Shown: positions 1 to 11,894 of the stretch, piece after piece
Numbering within the stretch: position 1 is the stretch's first letter
Layout: each line of letters begins with the position of its first letter
Assembly: GCA_963818645.1 (NCBI GenBank)
Contig: CAWFTF010000022.1
Span: 1-64,000 of the forward strand
Length of the DNA stretch: 64,000 nucleotides
Direction of reading: 5' to 3'
From: Gp6-AA40 sp963818645
GTDB taxonomy: Bacteria > Acidobacteriota > Vicinamibacteria > Vicinamibacterales > UBA2999
The notes under the pieces: generated by a model
What the model was told of the DNA's origin: nothing
Database searches by the model: none
What the model saw: the letters and a program-made list of their open reading frames with translations, nothing else
Translations under genes and position numbers: made by a program

Positions 1-32
1 TTCCTCGTCGCTCTCTTCACGTATCTGGTCTG

Positions 33-1259
33 TTACTTATCTATCCCGTTCGGCCCCAGCAGCTTCAGATACGCGACGATGTCGTTAACGTCGGTGTCTG
101 TCAGCGTGATGCGCCCGCCCAGGGTCGCCGAACCAACCGGGTCTTGCTCCTCCGTGAAGTTGAAGAACCGCTTGTAGTGCGCGACGGCGTCGCGGAGTGT
201 CTTCGCGCCGTTGTCGTGGAAATACGGCGCCGTGTCCTTGACGCCCCAGAGCGTCGGGATCTTGAACAGCCCCGCAAAGGAGGCCCGGGGAATGACGGAC
301 GGCGGTGGTTGGGCGGCCGGAGGAGTGGGGTCGAGGAGCACTCCTAAATCGGGAGAATCGATCCTCACCACCGGGTTGATCCCGTCGTTGACGACCCACG
401 TCCGGATCGGATTGTGGGGTGCGTTGACGATCGCCACACCCGTGTTGATGAAGCGAGCTCCCACCGGCGGGCGGCCTTTGGCAACCGTCGAGAACGCCTG
501 GTTGACCATGTTCAGCATCGGACCGCTATGACAGAGGGCGCAGATGCCCCTCTTCGACGGAGGGTTGAAGGGTGCATCGACGAGAAACGTGCGTCCCCGC
601 TTCTCGGCTGGGGTGATTCCGAGGGGCAGCTCAGGCGGCGCTCCGGTCGCGGCGAACTTCCTGAGCGCAGGCGAGGAGAAGAAGCGCGCGCCGGTTCGCT
701 GGAATTCTGCGATAGCGTCGAGCTGCGCGGTCGTCGGTTCGACGATGTTCTGGGCATGGCCGTGAATCGCTTCACGTGCCTGCTCCTGCAGCGTGGGCGC
801 GCGGCCGTCGTAGTTCAGAACGGGGTCGAGCGCGGGCGTGTTCCTGGTCGATGGAATGCCGCGAAAGACGGTCACGTGCGTCGCGCCCGGGTCATCCGCC
901 AGCGAGAGCCACGGCGGCAATGGGATTGTCACGCGGATGGTGGCGTGTGCCTGGACGCGCGTCGTGCCGACGCCGTCATCGTCCAGCGCGTCGTGGATCA
1001 AGAAAGCGTCGTTGGGGTCGGCCTTATCAATGATCCGCCGCACGTCGGACAAGGTGAGGGTACCGGTGTCCTTTCTGTGGCATGTCAGGCACGTGCGGCC
1101 GTTGCCGCCGAATGTCTCTTTGTCGAAGAGCTTCTTGCCGTCGAGCTCGATGCCAAGCTCTTCCTGGCCAAGTCCATTCGAGAGCGGAACGCTGCTACTA
1201 CTGAGCGCGAGAGCTACCGTGACGCCTAAGGTTGCGAGCTGACGTGACGTTCGAGCCAT
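33..1259 (-). CDS. Di-haem cytochrome c peroxidase-like protein (MauG/CcpA family)
   Basis: Exported protein of 408 residues with two CxxCH haem-binding motifs, CLTCH at residues 57-61 and CALCH at about 240-244, the arrangement of bacterial di-haem cytochrome c peroxidases and MauG-like proteins. The N-terminus MARTSRQLATLGVTVALALS looks like a Sec signal peptide, so the protein should act in the periplasm. I chose the ATG at 1259 because GGAGGA lies just upstream; an in-frame ATG at 1280 would add seven residues that span that ribosome-binding site. The family reduces peroxide or oxidises protein or small-molecule partners; the substrate cannot be read from sequence. The gene is divergent from the propeller protein at 1403. 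Confidence 0.85.
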   Translation of the reverse strand: MARTSRQLATLGVTVALALSSSSVPLSNGLGQEELGIELDGKKLFDKETFGGNGRTCLTCHRKDTGTLTLSDVRRIIDKADPNDAFLIHDALDDDGVGTTRVQAHATIRVTIPLPPWLSLADDPGATHVTVFRGIPSTRNTPALDPVLNYDGRAPTLQEQAREAIHGHAQNIVEPTTAQLDAIAEFQRTGARFFSSPALRKFAATGAPPELPLGITPAEKRGRTFLVDAPFNPPSKRGICALCHSGPMLNMVNQAFSTVAKGRPPVGARFINTGVAIVNAPHNPIRTWVVNDGINPVVRIDSPDLGVLLDPTPPAAQPPPSVIPRASFAGLFKIPTLWGVKDTAPYFHDNGAKTLRDAVAHYKRFFNFTEEQDPVGSATLGGRITLTDTDVNDIVAYLKLLGPNGIDK

Positions 1260-1402
1260 GGGGCTTCCTCCTTGATGCACCCGAACTCTGAGACACGTCG
1301 TGGGTAGGCGCCAGATCTCTACGGTGTTCTACCTCCGGAAACGGGCTGACCACGTGTTCACATACACGTTGTACACTCCGGTCCGTTCGCACGGAGCGCC
1401 CG

Positions 1403-3610
1403 ATGGAAACCGACACAAGCGCCCAGGATCGACGCGAACTGCCAGACTCCGTCGTCCGTGCTGAGCTCGAGAGAATCCTTGCGAGCGAAGTCTTTTCTCG
1501 ATCGCAGCAGCTGCGGCGCTTGCTCTCGTTCATCGTCGAACAACGACTCGCCGGACAGGGCCATTCGCTCAAAGAGTCCGTCCTCGCCCACGAGGTGTAC
1601 GGGAAGGGAACAGACTTCGACGGCGGGGCCGACCCAGTCGTTCGGGTGGACGCCAGGCGCCTTCGCGACAAACTGCGGGAGTACTACGACGGTCGATCCG
1701 ATCCCGTCGTCATCACGCTGCCGAAGGGCAGCTACGTACCAGTCTTCGAAGGGAATACCGCCTCACTCGCCCACACGGCTCCTCCATCACCCACCCACAC
1801 GGCTCCTCCAATTGTTCAGGCGGAGCCGGAGCAACAGCAAACGCCGCCGGTTCCGAACTTCAGGCTCACGAGGATCGCGGTCAGCGCACTGGCGATCGTC
1901 GCTGCGATTGTCACAGCGGCACTTGCGTGGCGCGCAGTCACCAGGCCGGTCAGCGCTCCAATCCAACTGCTCCCTTTGGCTTCGTACCAAGGCGTGGAAG
2001 GACCACCTGCCTTGTCCCCGGACGGCGACCTCGTTGCCTTCGCCTGGTCAGGCCAAGCCGAGCCTGGTGCAACGGATATCTATGTGAAAGCCGTCGGGAG
2101 TGAAGCGCTTCGGCGATTGACGGCAACTCCCAATTCGGAAAGCAGCCCGGCCTGGTCCCCTGACGGACATACGCTCGCCTTCGTCCGAGACGCACTCGGT
2201 GTCTTCACCATGTCCCAACTCGGCGGCGCCGAACGCCAGGTATCGGCATCCGGCACTCAGGTCGCGTGGGCTGGTGACTCGAAGTCGGTTCTCATCCGTG
2301 ACCGGGAAGGGGGCACCGGTCCCTTTGGCATCTACCAGGTGTTCCTCGACACGCTGGAGCGTCACCGACTGACACAGGCGCCCGTCGGCGCCGGAGACTG
2401 GAGGTTTGAGGTCTCACCGGACGGCAGCACCCTCGCGTTCATACGCTATGAGAAGAGTGGAATCGCCGACCTGTACGTCGTACCCATGAGAGGCGGCGAA
2501 CCGCGGCGGCTCTCGAACTGGAGCGCCACGATGTACGGGTTATCGTGGACGCCCAATGGTCAGGAGATTGTCTACGACGTCGACGAGCCGCCAGCCAGTC
2601 GGCTATGGCGAATCCACGCGAACAGCGCCACACCTGCTCGGGGATCGCCGATTGCCGACATCCCGGCGGCGGCCCTCTATCCGTCAATCTCGAGGCCAAC
2701 GCCCGGACACCCGGCGCGGCTTGCGTTTCAGACGATCGCCCGCGATGTCGACCTTCATCTGATGGACCTCGACGCGCGCCTTGTGAATGACACACTCGAG
2801 TCGCGGCCTTTTTCGAATTCGACTCGCATCGAGGGTTCGGCCAGATTCTCGCCAGACGGCAGCCGGATTGCGTTCGTGTCGCTCCGTTCCGGAGCCTCGG
2901 AGGTTTGGGTCGCTGAACCCGATGGAAGCGGACTCCGGCAGGTCACGACACTCGGTGCTGCTGGAGTGTCGATCGGTGGATGGTCCCCGGACGGTACACA
3001 GATCGGGTTCGAAGCAGCAAACGCCGGCAATAGCGACGTCTATCTCGTCGGAGCAGATGGAGGGCACCTGCGCCGGCTGACGGCAGAACCCTCGATAGAC
3101 GGAGTTCCGTCATGGTCGGGGGACGGGCAGTGGATCTATTTCGCATCGACACGCGCGGGAGTGATTGCGGACATTTGGCGGATCTCTCCCACCGGAGGCG
3201 AAGCCATCCGACTGACACACAACGGCGGCTTCGAGCCGCGGGAGTCTCCGGACGGCCGGTATCTCTTCTATCTCGACCGTCCTCCGGCGGGCCTGGCGAT
3301 CGGCGGCACCGCCAGGTTGATGCGGCTACCTCTCGGTGGCGGACACGAGGAACCGGTGCTCGAGGGCGTCCGGCCGTTTCTGTGGTCGGTCACGGATACC
3401 GGGATCGCGTTCGTCAAGCGCGAGCCGGACTTCGATGCGATTGATGTGTACCGGTTCAGCGATCGATGGGTTACCCGCGCGGGCCGGCTGGGATTTCGGA
3501 TACCGGGGATCTACACGCACATGACGGTGTCCCGCGACGGGCGCTGGGCATTGGCCACGAAGATGGTGCGATTCGATTCGGACCTCATGCGGCTCGACAA
3601 CTTTCGATGA
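1403..3610 (+). CDS. Winged-helix DNA-binding domain / TM / TolB-like beta-propeller protein
   Basis: 735 residues. Residues about 12-115 resemble the winged-helix domain common in acidobacterial regulators (ELERILASEVFSRSQQLRRL, then VDARRLRDKLREYY and LPKGSYVPVF). A Pro-rich linker and one membrane helix at about 156-177 follow. The rest is built of TolB/PD40-type propeller repeats (SPDG, WSPDG, SWSGDGQWIYFAS), probably extracytoplasmic. The layout is that of a membrane-anchored one-component regulator that senses outside and binds DNA inside; ligand and targets are unknown. A 17-bp direct repeat at 1770-1786 and 1794-1810 duplicates part of the Pro-rich linker. CGGAG precedes the ATG. Confidence 0.85.
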   Translation: METDTSAQDRRELPDSVVRAELERILASEVFSRSQQLRRLLSFIVEQRLAGQGHSLKESVLAHEVYGKGTDFDGGADPVVRVDARRLRDKLREYYDGRSDPVVITLPKGSYVPVFEGNTASLAHTAPPSPTHTAPPIVQAEPEQQQTPPVPNFRLTRIAVSALAIVAAIVTAALAWRAVTRPVSAPIQLLPLASYQGVEGPPALSPDGDLVAFAWSGQAEPGATDIYVKAVGSEALRRLTATPNSESSPAWSPDGHTLAFVRDALGVFTMSQLGGAERQVSASGTQVAWAGDSKSVLIRDREGGTGPFGIYQVFLDTLERHRLTQAPVGAGDWRFEVSPDGSTLAFIRYEKSGIADLYVVPMRGGEPRRLSNWSATMYGLSWTPNGQEIVYDVDEPPASRLWRIHANSATPARGSPIADIPAAALYPSISRPTPGHPARLAFQTIARDVDLHLMDLDARLVNDTLESRPFSNSTRIEGSARFSPDGSRIAFVSLRSGASEVWVAEPDGSGLRQVTTLGAAGVSIGGWSPDGTQIGFEAANAGNSDVYLVGADGGHLRRLTAEPSIDGVPSWSGDGQWIYFASTRAGVIADIWRISPTGGEAIRLTHNGGFEPRESPDGRYLFYLDRPPAGLAIGGTARLMRLPLGGGHEEPVLEGVRPFLWSVTDTGIAFVKREPDFDAIDVYRFSDRWVTRAGRLGFRIPGIYTHMTVSRDGRWALATKMVRFDSDLMRLDNFR

Positions 3611-3744
3611 GACACGACCGCGAGTCCGTTACGCGCGATCCGTAGCGATCAAGTCAGCTTGGGCTGCGCGTGCCGCCATGGCAGACGTTCGAGTCGGCTA
3701 CTACTCGCGGCGGGTTCGGAAGGTTACGAGCGGAACGAAGCGGC

Positions 3745-3771
3745 GCCGGGTCTGGAGAACCAAGACCCGGC
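3745..3771. terminator. GC-rich hairpin between convergent genes
   Basis: Perfect 9-bp inverted repeat GCCGGGTCT / AGACCCGGC with a 9-nt loop in the 216-bp gap between the convergent propeller gene and nrdJ. No T-run follows on either strand, so any terminator function is inferred from position and stem only. No convincing gene was seen in this gap. Confidence 0.35.
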
Positions 3772-3826
3772 ATGCGTATCACTCGCCCCAGATGATCAGT
3801 TTCATGCGCATGTCTCCTTCAGGCGC

Positions 3827-6688
<2,862 letters not shown>

Positions 6689-6846
6689 GCTCTCCTCCGA
6701 ATGACGATCTCAATGGGACGCACCTTCCCCTTCGGTGACGTCCGAAAATCTGTTTGTGGTTGGCGCGCGAGACGTTCTGTGGGCTTTCCCGGCGGCCGGA
6801 GGCTGGGAGCATCCTGCCTTGATGACACCTCGTTGAGCGCCCGGCA

Positions 6847-6875
6847 ATCTTGCGCCCCGTTTACCACTTTGTCAA
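6847..6875 (-). promoter_or_regulatory. Candidate sigma-70 promoter of nrdJ
   Basis: On the minus strand a perfect -35 box TTGACA (6870-6875) is followed after 17 bp by CAAGAT (6847-6852), a 3/6 match to the -10 box. The transcript would carry a leader of about 150 nt before the nrdJ ATG. I saw no cobalamin-riboswitch B12-box in that leader. Confidence 0.5.
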
Positions 6876-6886
6876 GACTCAAACCA

Positions 6887-6928
6887 CAACATATTGCGCT
6901 TTTCTTTTAGGGCAGGCGCAATATGTTG
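6887..6928. promoter_or_regulatory. Paired inverted boxes upstream of nrdJ, possible NrdR sites
   Basis: CAACATATTGCGC (6887-6899) and GCGCAATATGTTG (6916-6928) are perfect reverse complements, centres 29 bp apart, just upstream of the TTGACA box. Their ATAT core and spacing of nearly three helical turns resemble the tandem boxes bound by NrdR, the repressor of ribonucleotide reductase genes. The match to the consensus is partial and no nrdR gene is in the window. The pair could also fold as a 13-bp stem with a 16-nt loop. The remainder of the 318-bp gap between 6689 and 7006 shows only the promoter and the RBS. Confidence 0.45.
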
Positions 6929-7006
6929 ATTCCATTCTATCGCGGAAGACAGGCCTCCGGCTCTGGCGCTACTGGCTTGATGATGTTGAAGTTAGCGGCA
7001 GCTCAG

Positions 7007-7582
7007 CTAGCGGGCGCCCGAGCCCAACAGCTCAGTCGCGAGCTTGGCGGCCTTGTCGGCGAGTGTCTCGGCGAAGACGTAATTGCGCTGGGTCAGCGCC
7101 TCGCCCGCCTGCTCCCCAAAGCTCTTGGCCTGGTCGTATTGCTCGCGACCTGCGACGGAGAGCTTTTGATAGTCGACGTTGCCGAGATTCCGCGAGGCTG
7201 TCAGTAGCAGCGCGCGGACTTTCTTGTCAGCTTCGGCGTCGGCTGGCGTCGACGCCGCGCGCAACTCGCGCTGTGGTTCGGGCGCGGGCTGCGCGGGCTG
7301 TGGTGTGGGTTCCGGTTTTTCAGTATCGGGCGGCGCGGCTGCGCGCCGGGGCGGTCGACGCGGTGTCACTGACGGCGCTTCTGCGGTGGGCGTCTCGGGC
7401 ACGGCGGGCCCCGCCGCCAGCGGTTCTTCCTGACCGACAGGCGCAAACACGCGCGGCGGCGGCACCGGCATCGCGAGTGGGGGACCATCGGGCACCGTCG
7501 CCGCGCGCGCCTTCGCGCACCCGGCCATGAGCGCGGCGCCACTCAGCACGCAAAAGGCGAACTGCAAAAATCTTCGTTGCAT
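7007..7582 (-). CDS. Pro-rich putative lipoprotein, function unknown
   Basis: 191 residues. The N-terminus MQRRFLQFAFCVLSGAALMAGC ends in a lipobox (ALMAGC), predicting lipid anchoring. Residues about 30-110 are a Pro/Ala/Glu-rich spacer. The C-terminal 80 residues are predicted helical (VRALLLTASRNLGNVDYQ, AETLADKAAKLATELL), suggesting a short coiled domain. The gene starts 2 bp after the sensor kinase gene ends, so they are probably co-transcribed. No family recognised. Confidence 0.7.
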   Translation of the reverse strand: MQRRFLQFAFCVLSGAALMAGCAKARAATVPDGPPLAMPVPPPRVFAPVGQEEPLAAGPAVPETPTAEAPSVTPRRPPRRAAAPPDTEKPEPTPQPAQPAPEPQRELRAASTPADAEADKKVRALLLTASRNLGNVDYQKLSVAGREQYDQAKSFGEQAGEALTQRNYVFAETLADKAAKLATELLGSGAR

Positions 7583-7584
7583 CG

Positions 7585-9564
7585 TCAGACCCCGGTGGCT
7601 CGAGGTAACAGCACGCGGAACGTCGTGCCCCGACCCGGGGTCGACTGCACTTCGACTTCTCCGTCGTGCATCTGGATGATGCGATAAACCATCGAGAGCC
7701 CGATTCCTGTTCCCCGCTCCTTCGTCGTGAAATACAGATCGAAGATGCGACTCAGGTGCTCTGGCTTGATCCCCACGCCGGTGTCCTCGATGCGAATCTC
7801 CACGCGCTGACGAGATGCGGGACCAGCCACTAGACGCAGGCTACCACCCTGTGGCATCGCCTGACACGCATTGATCGCCAAATTGAGAAACGCCTGCCGA
7901 AGCATGCCTAAGTCGCCGTTGACGCTGGGCGTCGAGACGCCGACATCAGTCGTCACCTTGACGCCGTGCTTGGTCGCCTCGATCTCGATGATCGGCAGGA
8001 TTTCCTCGAACAACGCCATCACCCGCACGGGTTGAAGCCTGAGGTCCTCAGGTCGGGTGAACTTCAGGAATCCCTGGACGACCTCATCCAGCCGACGGAT
8101 TTCGCTCTCGATGATTTCGACGTGCTCGAGCGCTCCCTGGATGGAGGCCGGGAGCGCGGTCGCACGCGCGGGCCCAAGGCCGAGCGTCCCACCGGCCGCA
8201 GCCACCGGTTCGGGTTGAAGCGCGGCGGAAACGCTGCCGCGAATCTTCGTTCGCAGCAGCTCGAGGTGAATCATCATCGCGTTCAACGGGTTCTTCACCT
8301 CGTGCGCGATGCCTGCCGTCAGGCGGCCCAATGCCACGAGCTTGCGTGAATACGCGAGCGTCGATTGCATGCGCGAGAGATGCGCGAGGTTCCGCGACAC
8401 CAGTAAGACGCCCACGAGCTCGCCGTGCGTGCCGGCGATCGCGTGCGTCACCACGAGCTCATCGTCACCGGGCTTGGCCTCGGGCTTTGTGACGATCGGG
8501 TGGGGTCCGGACGCGCGAGGGATCGGGCCGGTGTCGCCGGAGCGCGCCGGCGCCTGCACTGGTTCAGTGGAGTGACCCTGAATCTGGATCGGGCCTCGCG
8601 ATTTGCGGGTCGCAAGTGTTTCTTCGACGAGTGTCCGGTACGGATGCCCGGTCGGCAGCAGTCCGTCGAGCACACGACCGATCGCGTCAGCGGGAAGCGT
8701 GTGCTGCATCGCCGGGTTGCTGAAGAGTAATTCACCCGAGGGATTGAACAGCGCGACTGCGTCCTCGAGATGTTCGACGGCGGATTGCAGATTCGCTTTC
8801 TGCCCCGCGAGCAGCGTGCGATCGGCAGAGAGCTGCTGACTGACGGTATTGAAGAAGTCACCGAGCTCGCCGAACTCGTCGCCCGCGGGCAGATCGAGCG
8901 TGACGCCGAACTCCCCTTGACCGAGACGCGTCAGGCCGCTTCGCAGGACGTGGATCGGTCTCAGCAGGAGCTGCGAGAGAACTCCCGCGACGAACACCGC
9001 GACGGCCAGCGCCGCGGCTCCCGTGAACAACGCGTCGTTCAGCAGGTCACGAAGCTGGCTTCGCATCAGCAGCGTCGAGACGCCGATGCGGATCGATCCG
9101 AAATCCTCGCTGCCACGCTTCAAGGTCTCGCGCACCTCGAGGGTCTGGCCGTCGCCGGCGAAGATCACTCGAAGTTTGTCGAGCGGCGTGTCGTCAATGA
9201 CGGCTTCGAGATCGGCCCGTTCCGCAAGCGTGCGGCCAACCTGTGCGCGATTGTTGTGGACGATGACCGTGCCGCTCGTGTCGACGATGGCGGCAAAACT
9301 GATGTTGTCGCCGTAAATGCTCGATTCAAGAATCGAGCGGAGTCCCTGATCCTCGCGCAGCGCGAGGTACGGATCCACGTCACCCGTGACGATTCCTCCG
9401 GCGCGATGGAGGATCGTGTTGGCCAGCATCTCTCCGCGCGACAGGCTTTCCCTCAACACCACGTTGGCCAGACGATTCGTGTAGAGCGCACTGAGCGCCA
9501 CGACCGCCAGTCCAACGATGGCTGTCACGCCGACGATCTGTTTGAGGCGAATGCTCAGGCGCAT
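7585..9564 (-). CDS. Membrane sensor histidine kinase (periplasmic sensor, HAMP, PAS-like, HisKA, HATPase)
   Basis: 659 residues. An N-terminal membrane helix (about 10-27), an extracytoplasmic sensor region (about 30-180) and a second helix (about 183-203) precede a HAMP linker. A PAS-like segment (ALFNPSGELLFSNPAMQ) leads to the dimerisation/phosphoacceptor domain with IAHEVKNPLN (His at about 421) and an ATPase domain with NAC, DTGVGI and TGIGLS motifs. It should autophosphorylate and pass phosphate to the sigma-54 regulator encoded just upstream (9634-11031), making an NtrB/NtrC or ZraS/ZraR-like pair. A heptamer repeat lies between the two genes. The stimulus is unknown. Confidence 0.93.
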   Translation of the reverse strand: MRLSIRLKQIVGVTAIVGLAVVALSALYTNRLANVVLRESLSRGEMLANTILHRAGGIVTGDVDPYLALREDQGLRSILESSIYGDNISFAAIVDTSGTVIVHNNRAQVGRTLAERADLEAVIDDTPLDKLRVIFAGDGQTLEVRETLKRGSEDFGSIRIGVSTLLMRSQLRDLLNDALFTGAAALAVAVFVAGVLSQLLLRPIHVLRSGLTRLGQGEFGVTLDLPAGDEFGELGDFFNTVSQQLSADRTLLAGQKANLQSAVEHLEDAVALFNPSGELLFSNPAMQHTLPADAIGRVLDGLLPTGHPYRTLVEETLATRKSRGPIQIQGHSTEPVQAPARSGDTGPIPRASGPHPIVTKPEAKPGDDELVVTHAIAGTHGELVGVLLVSRNLAHLSRMQSTLAYSRKLVALGRLTAGIAHEVKNPLNAMMIHLELLRTKIRGSVSAALQPEPVAAAGGTLGLGPARATALPASIQGALEHVEIIESEIRRLDEVVQGFLKFTRPEDLRLQPVRVMALFEEILPIIEIEATKHGVKVTTDVGVSTPSVNGDLGMLRQAFLNLAINACQAMPQGGSLRLVAGPASRQRVEIRIEDTGVGIKPEHLSRIFDLYFTTKERGTGIGLSMVYRIIQMHDGEVEVQSTPGRGTTFRVLLPRATGV

Positions 9565-9569
9565 CGATC

Positions 9570-9597
9570 AAAGGTCAAAGGTCAAAGGTCAAAGGAC
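9570..9597. repeat. Heptamer tandem repeat, AAAGGTC type
   Basis: Four consecutive 7-bp units, AAAGGTC three times then AAAGGAC, in the 69-bp gap between the response regulator and kinase genes, ending about 6 bp from the kinase start codon. It has one arm only, with no inverted partner seen. Confidence 0.9.
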
Positions 9598-9633
9598 GGA
9601 AGCGCTAGTCCGACAACACTGAACGAATCGCGA

Positions 9634-11031
9634 CTACTGCGGTACGGACTCCTCCTCGGTCCGCTTGCCTCGACCCCGAAGCTTGTTGAGCTTGTTGTGC
9701 AGTGTCTTGAGACTGATACCCAGGATTTCGGCTGCACGTGTCTTGTTATCGCGCGTGTGTTCGAGAGTCATTAGGATCAGGCGTGTCTCGGCCTCTTCAA
9801 CAGTCGTGCCGGGCGTCAGCGACAGCGTCGGCTTCACGACGTCGGGCGACTCGGTCACGAGAGGCGGGAGCAGCTTCGGGTCGATGAATTCGCCGGAGCT
9901 CAGAATCACCGCTCTTTCAATGACATTCCGCAGCTCACGGATGTTGCCCGGCCAGTTGTACTGCTCGAGGATGCGCATCGCCGCCTGATCGAGCGCCGAC
10001 ACCTTTTTGTTGTTGCGCGCGTTGAAGTCGGCCAGGAACGACTGCACGAGGAGGGGAAGGTCCTCTTTCCGCTGGCGCAGCGGCGGAAGCTCGATCGCAA
10101 ATACGTTCAACCGGTAGAACAGGTCTTCGCGCAGCTTGCCGCTCTTCACGGCTTCCCCCGGATTGACGTTGGTGGCCGCGATCATGCGCACGTCGACGGT
10201 CTCTTCGCTGCGCCCGCCGAGACGCCGGAACTTGCGCTCCTGAAGCACGCGCAGCAGTTTCACCTGCGTGGACGGCGTCATCTCGGCGATCTCGTCGAGG
10301 AACAGCGTCCCGTGATCGGCGAGCTCAAAACAACCGGCTCGCCGATCCACGGCGCCGGTGAACGACCCTTTCTCGTGGCCGAAGATTTCGCTCTCGAGCA
10401 ATGTCTCGGGGATGGCCGCGCAGTTTATCGGGACGAACGGCATCTGGGCGCGCGGGCTGAGTTGATGAATCGTCTGCGCCACGAGTTCCTTGCCCGTGCC
10501 CGACTCGCCGGAGATCAGCACTGAGGCTCCCGTCGGCGCCGCCTGCTCGATCACCTGGTAGACCTTCCGCATTTGCGGACTGCTGCCGATCATCTTTCCG
10601 TAGGTGCCGTGCTCCCGCAGTTGCTTGCGCAGGACTTTCACCTCGCGCAGCGTGTCCTGTCGCTCGACGATCTTGTCGAGGAGAATCTTGAGTCGCTGCG
10701 GCTCGATCGGCTTGGTCAGGTAGTCGTAGGCGCCCTCTTTCATTGCCTCGACCGCCGTCTCGACGGTGCCCTGCGCGGTCAGGATCACGACGGTATAGTC
10801 GCTCCCATCCTCCTTGAGCGCCCGCAACAGTTCCAGACCGTCGCGCCGCGGCATGACCAGATCGCTGATGATGATCGATGGCCGGAACACGGTAATGCGT
10901 TGAAGCGCTTCCTCACCGTCGCCGGCGGAGTCCGCAGTGAACCCCCATGTCCGCACAAGTTCGGTCAGGCCGACCCTGGTGCTGGGTTCGTCCTCGACAA
11001 CGAGAACACGTTCGCTGGGTGATGGGGACAT
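9634..11031 (-). CDS. NtrC-family sigma-54-dependent response regulator
   Basis: 465 residues in three domains: receiver with phosphorylation site D57 in SDLVMP, AAA+ sigma-54 activator domain with Walker A GESGTGKE and the sigma-54 contact loop as GSFTGA (Ser replacing the second residue of GAFTGA), and a C-terminal Fis-type helix-turn-helix (AAEILGISLKTLHNKL). Phosphorylation by the adjacent kinase should trigger ATP-driven opening of sigma-54 promoters. AGAGG and ATAGGA precede the ATG. Target genes are not evident here. Confidence 0.95.
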   Translation of the reverse strand: MSPSPSERVLVVEDEPSTRVGLTELVRTWGFTADSAGDGEEALQRITVFRPSIIISDLVMPRRDGLELLRALKEDGSDYTVVILTAQGTVETAVEAMKEGAYDYLTKPIEPQRLKILLDKIVERQDTLREVKVLRKQLREHGTYGKMIGSSPQMRKVYQVIEQAAPTGASVLISGESGTGKELVAQTIHQLSPRAQMPFVPINCAAIPETLLESEIFGHEKGSFTGAVDRRAGCFELADHGTLFLDEIAEMTPSTQVKLLRVLQERKFRRLGGRSEETVDVRMIAATNVNPGEAVKSGKLREDLFYRLNVFAIELPPLRQRKEDLPLLVQSFLADFNARNNKKVSALDQAAMRILEQYNWPGNIRELRNVIERAVILSSGEFIDPKLLPPLVTESPDVVKPTLSLTPGTTVEEAETRLILMTLEHTRDNKTRAAEILGISLKTLHNKLNKLRGRGKRTEEESVPQ

Positions 11032-11107
11032 TCCTATTGCCTCTTGTTAGCGAATCTACTGACTGGTCATTTTTACACGGTCCGCGGTCTGCCGTAGACT
11101 GAAAACC

Positions 11108-11884
11108 TTGGCTGACGACCCGAGCCTTGAAATCGAAGCGGCCCCTCCAGTTGAGCTGGAGCCGATCCGCCAGCAACTCACCACGTGGCAACAACGGTCG
11201 TTAGCGCTGCTCGAAGTCCTCTTGTGCTCGAGCTTACCCACCCAGGTTCTGATTGCAAACATCCTTGGCATGATCGGCATCGCCCCGCGAATCGGGGATC
11301 AGCTCTCGCTTACGTTCGTGTTCGCCCTGTCCCTGACCGACACTGTCGTGCTGATCGCGTTGATGGTGGCATTGTCGCGAGCTCACGGCGACAGCCCCTG
11401 GCTGCTCTGGCGCGGTCGTCCCCCGCTGGCCGGCGAGCTCCTCGTCGGCCTGATGCTCGTGCCAGCCGCCGTCTTCATGGTGGCGGTCCTGATTGGCATC
11501 ATCCGCACGTTCGTGCCAGGACTGCACAACGTTGTCGAGAATCCGTTCGAGGCGCTCGCGACCGGAGGTGCAGGCGGGGCCGCGATGTTTGCCGTCGTCG
11601 CGATCGTCGCCGGTGGCATTCGAGAAGAACTTCAGCGCGCGTTCCTTCTCAGGCGATTTGAGCGGCATCTCGGCGGTGAGACCGTCGGCGTGATCGTCCT
11701 GAGCACCGCGTTTGGTCTGGGGCATGCGCTCCAGGGATGGGACGCGGCGATTGCGACCGGAACGCTGGGCGCGTTCTGGGCCATTCTCTATCTGCGCCGG
11801 CGCAGCAGCGTCGCGCCGATCATCAGTCACGCAGGATTCAATGCGATCGAGGTGTTTCGGGTGGCGATGGGCGGCGGCGCCTGA
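11108..11884 (+). CDS. CPBP-family intramembrane metalloprotease (Abi/CAAX-like)
   Basis: 258 residues with several membrane helices. The family signature is present: a glutamate pair E173-E174 in REELQRAFLLRR, His206 in FGLGHALQG, and His241 in ISHAGFNA, which would coordinate zinc inside the membrane. Family members process or modify prenylated or membrane proteins; the substrate here is unknown. The start is taken as TTG at 11108, with no strong ribosome-binding site. The gene is divergent from the response regulator and convergent with the SurA-like gene. Confidence 0.85.
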   Translation: MADDPSLEIEAAPPVELEPIRQQLTTWQQRSLALLEVLLCSSLPTQVLIANILGMIGIAPRIGDQLSLTFVFALSLTDTVVLIALMVALSRAHGDSPWLLWRGRPPLAGELLVGLMLVPAAVFMVAVLIGIIRTFVPGLHNVVENPFEALATGGAGGAAMFAVVAIVAGGIREELQRAFLLRRFERHLGGETVGVIVLSTAFGLGHALQGWDAAIATGTLGAFWAILYLRRRSSVAPIISHAGFNAIEVFRVAMGGGA

Positions 11885-11894
11885 CTCGAGTCAC

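Noticed and set aside
1770..1810. 17-bp direct repeat as a mobile-element footprint
   Set aside because: It has a 24-bp period within the Pro-rich linker codons of the propeller protein, consistent with a simple in-frame duplication.
6700..6846. Cobalamin riboswitch in the nrdJ leader
   Set aside because: I could not find a B12-box or the surrounding conserved elements on the minus strand.
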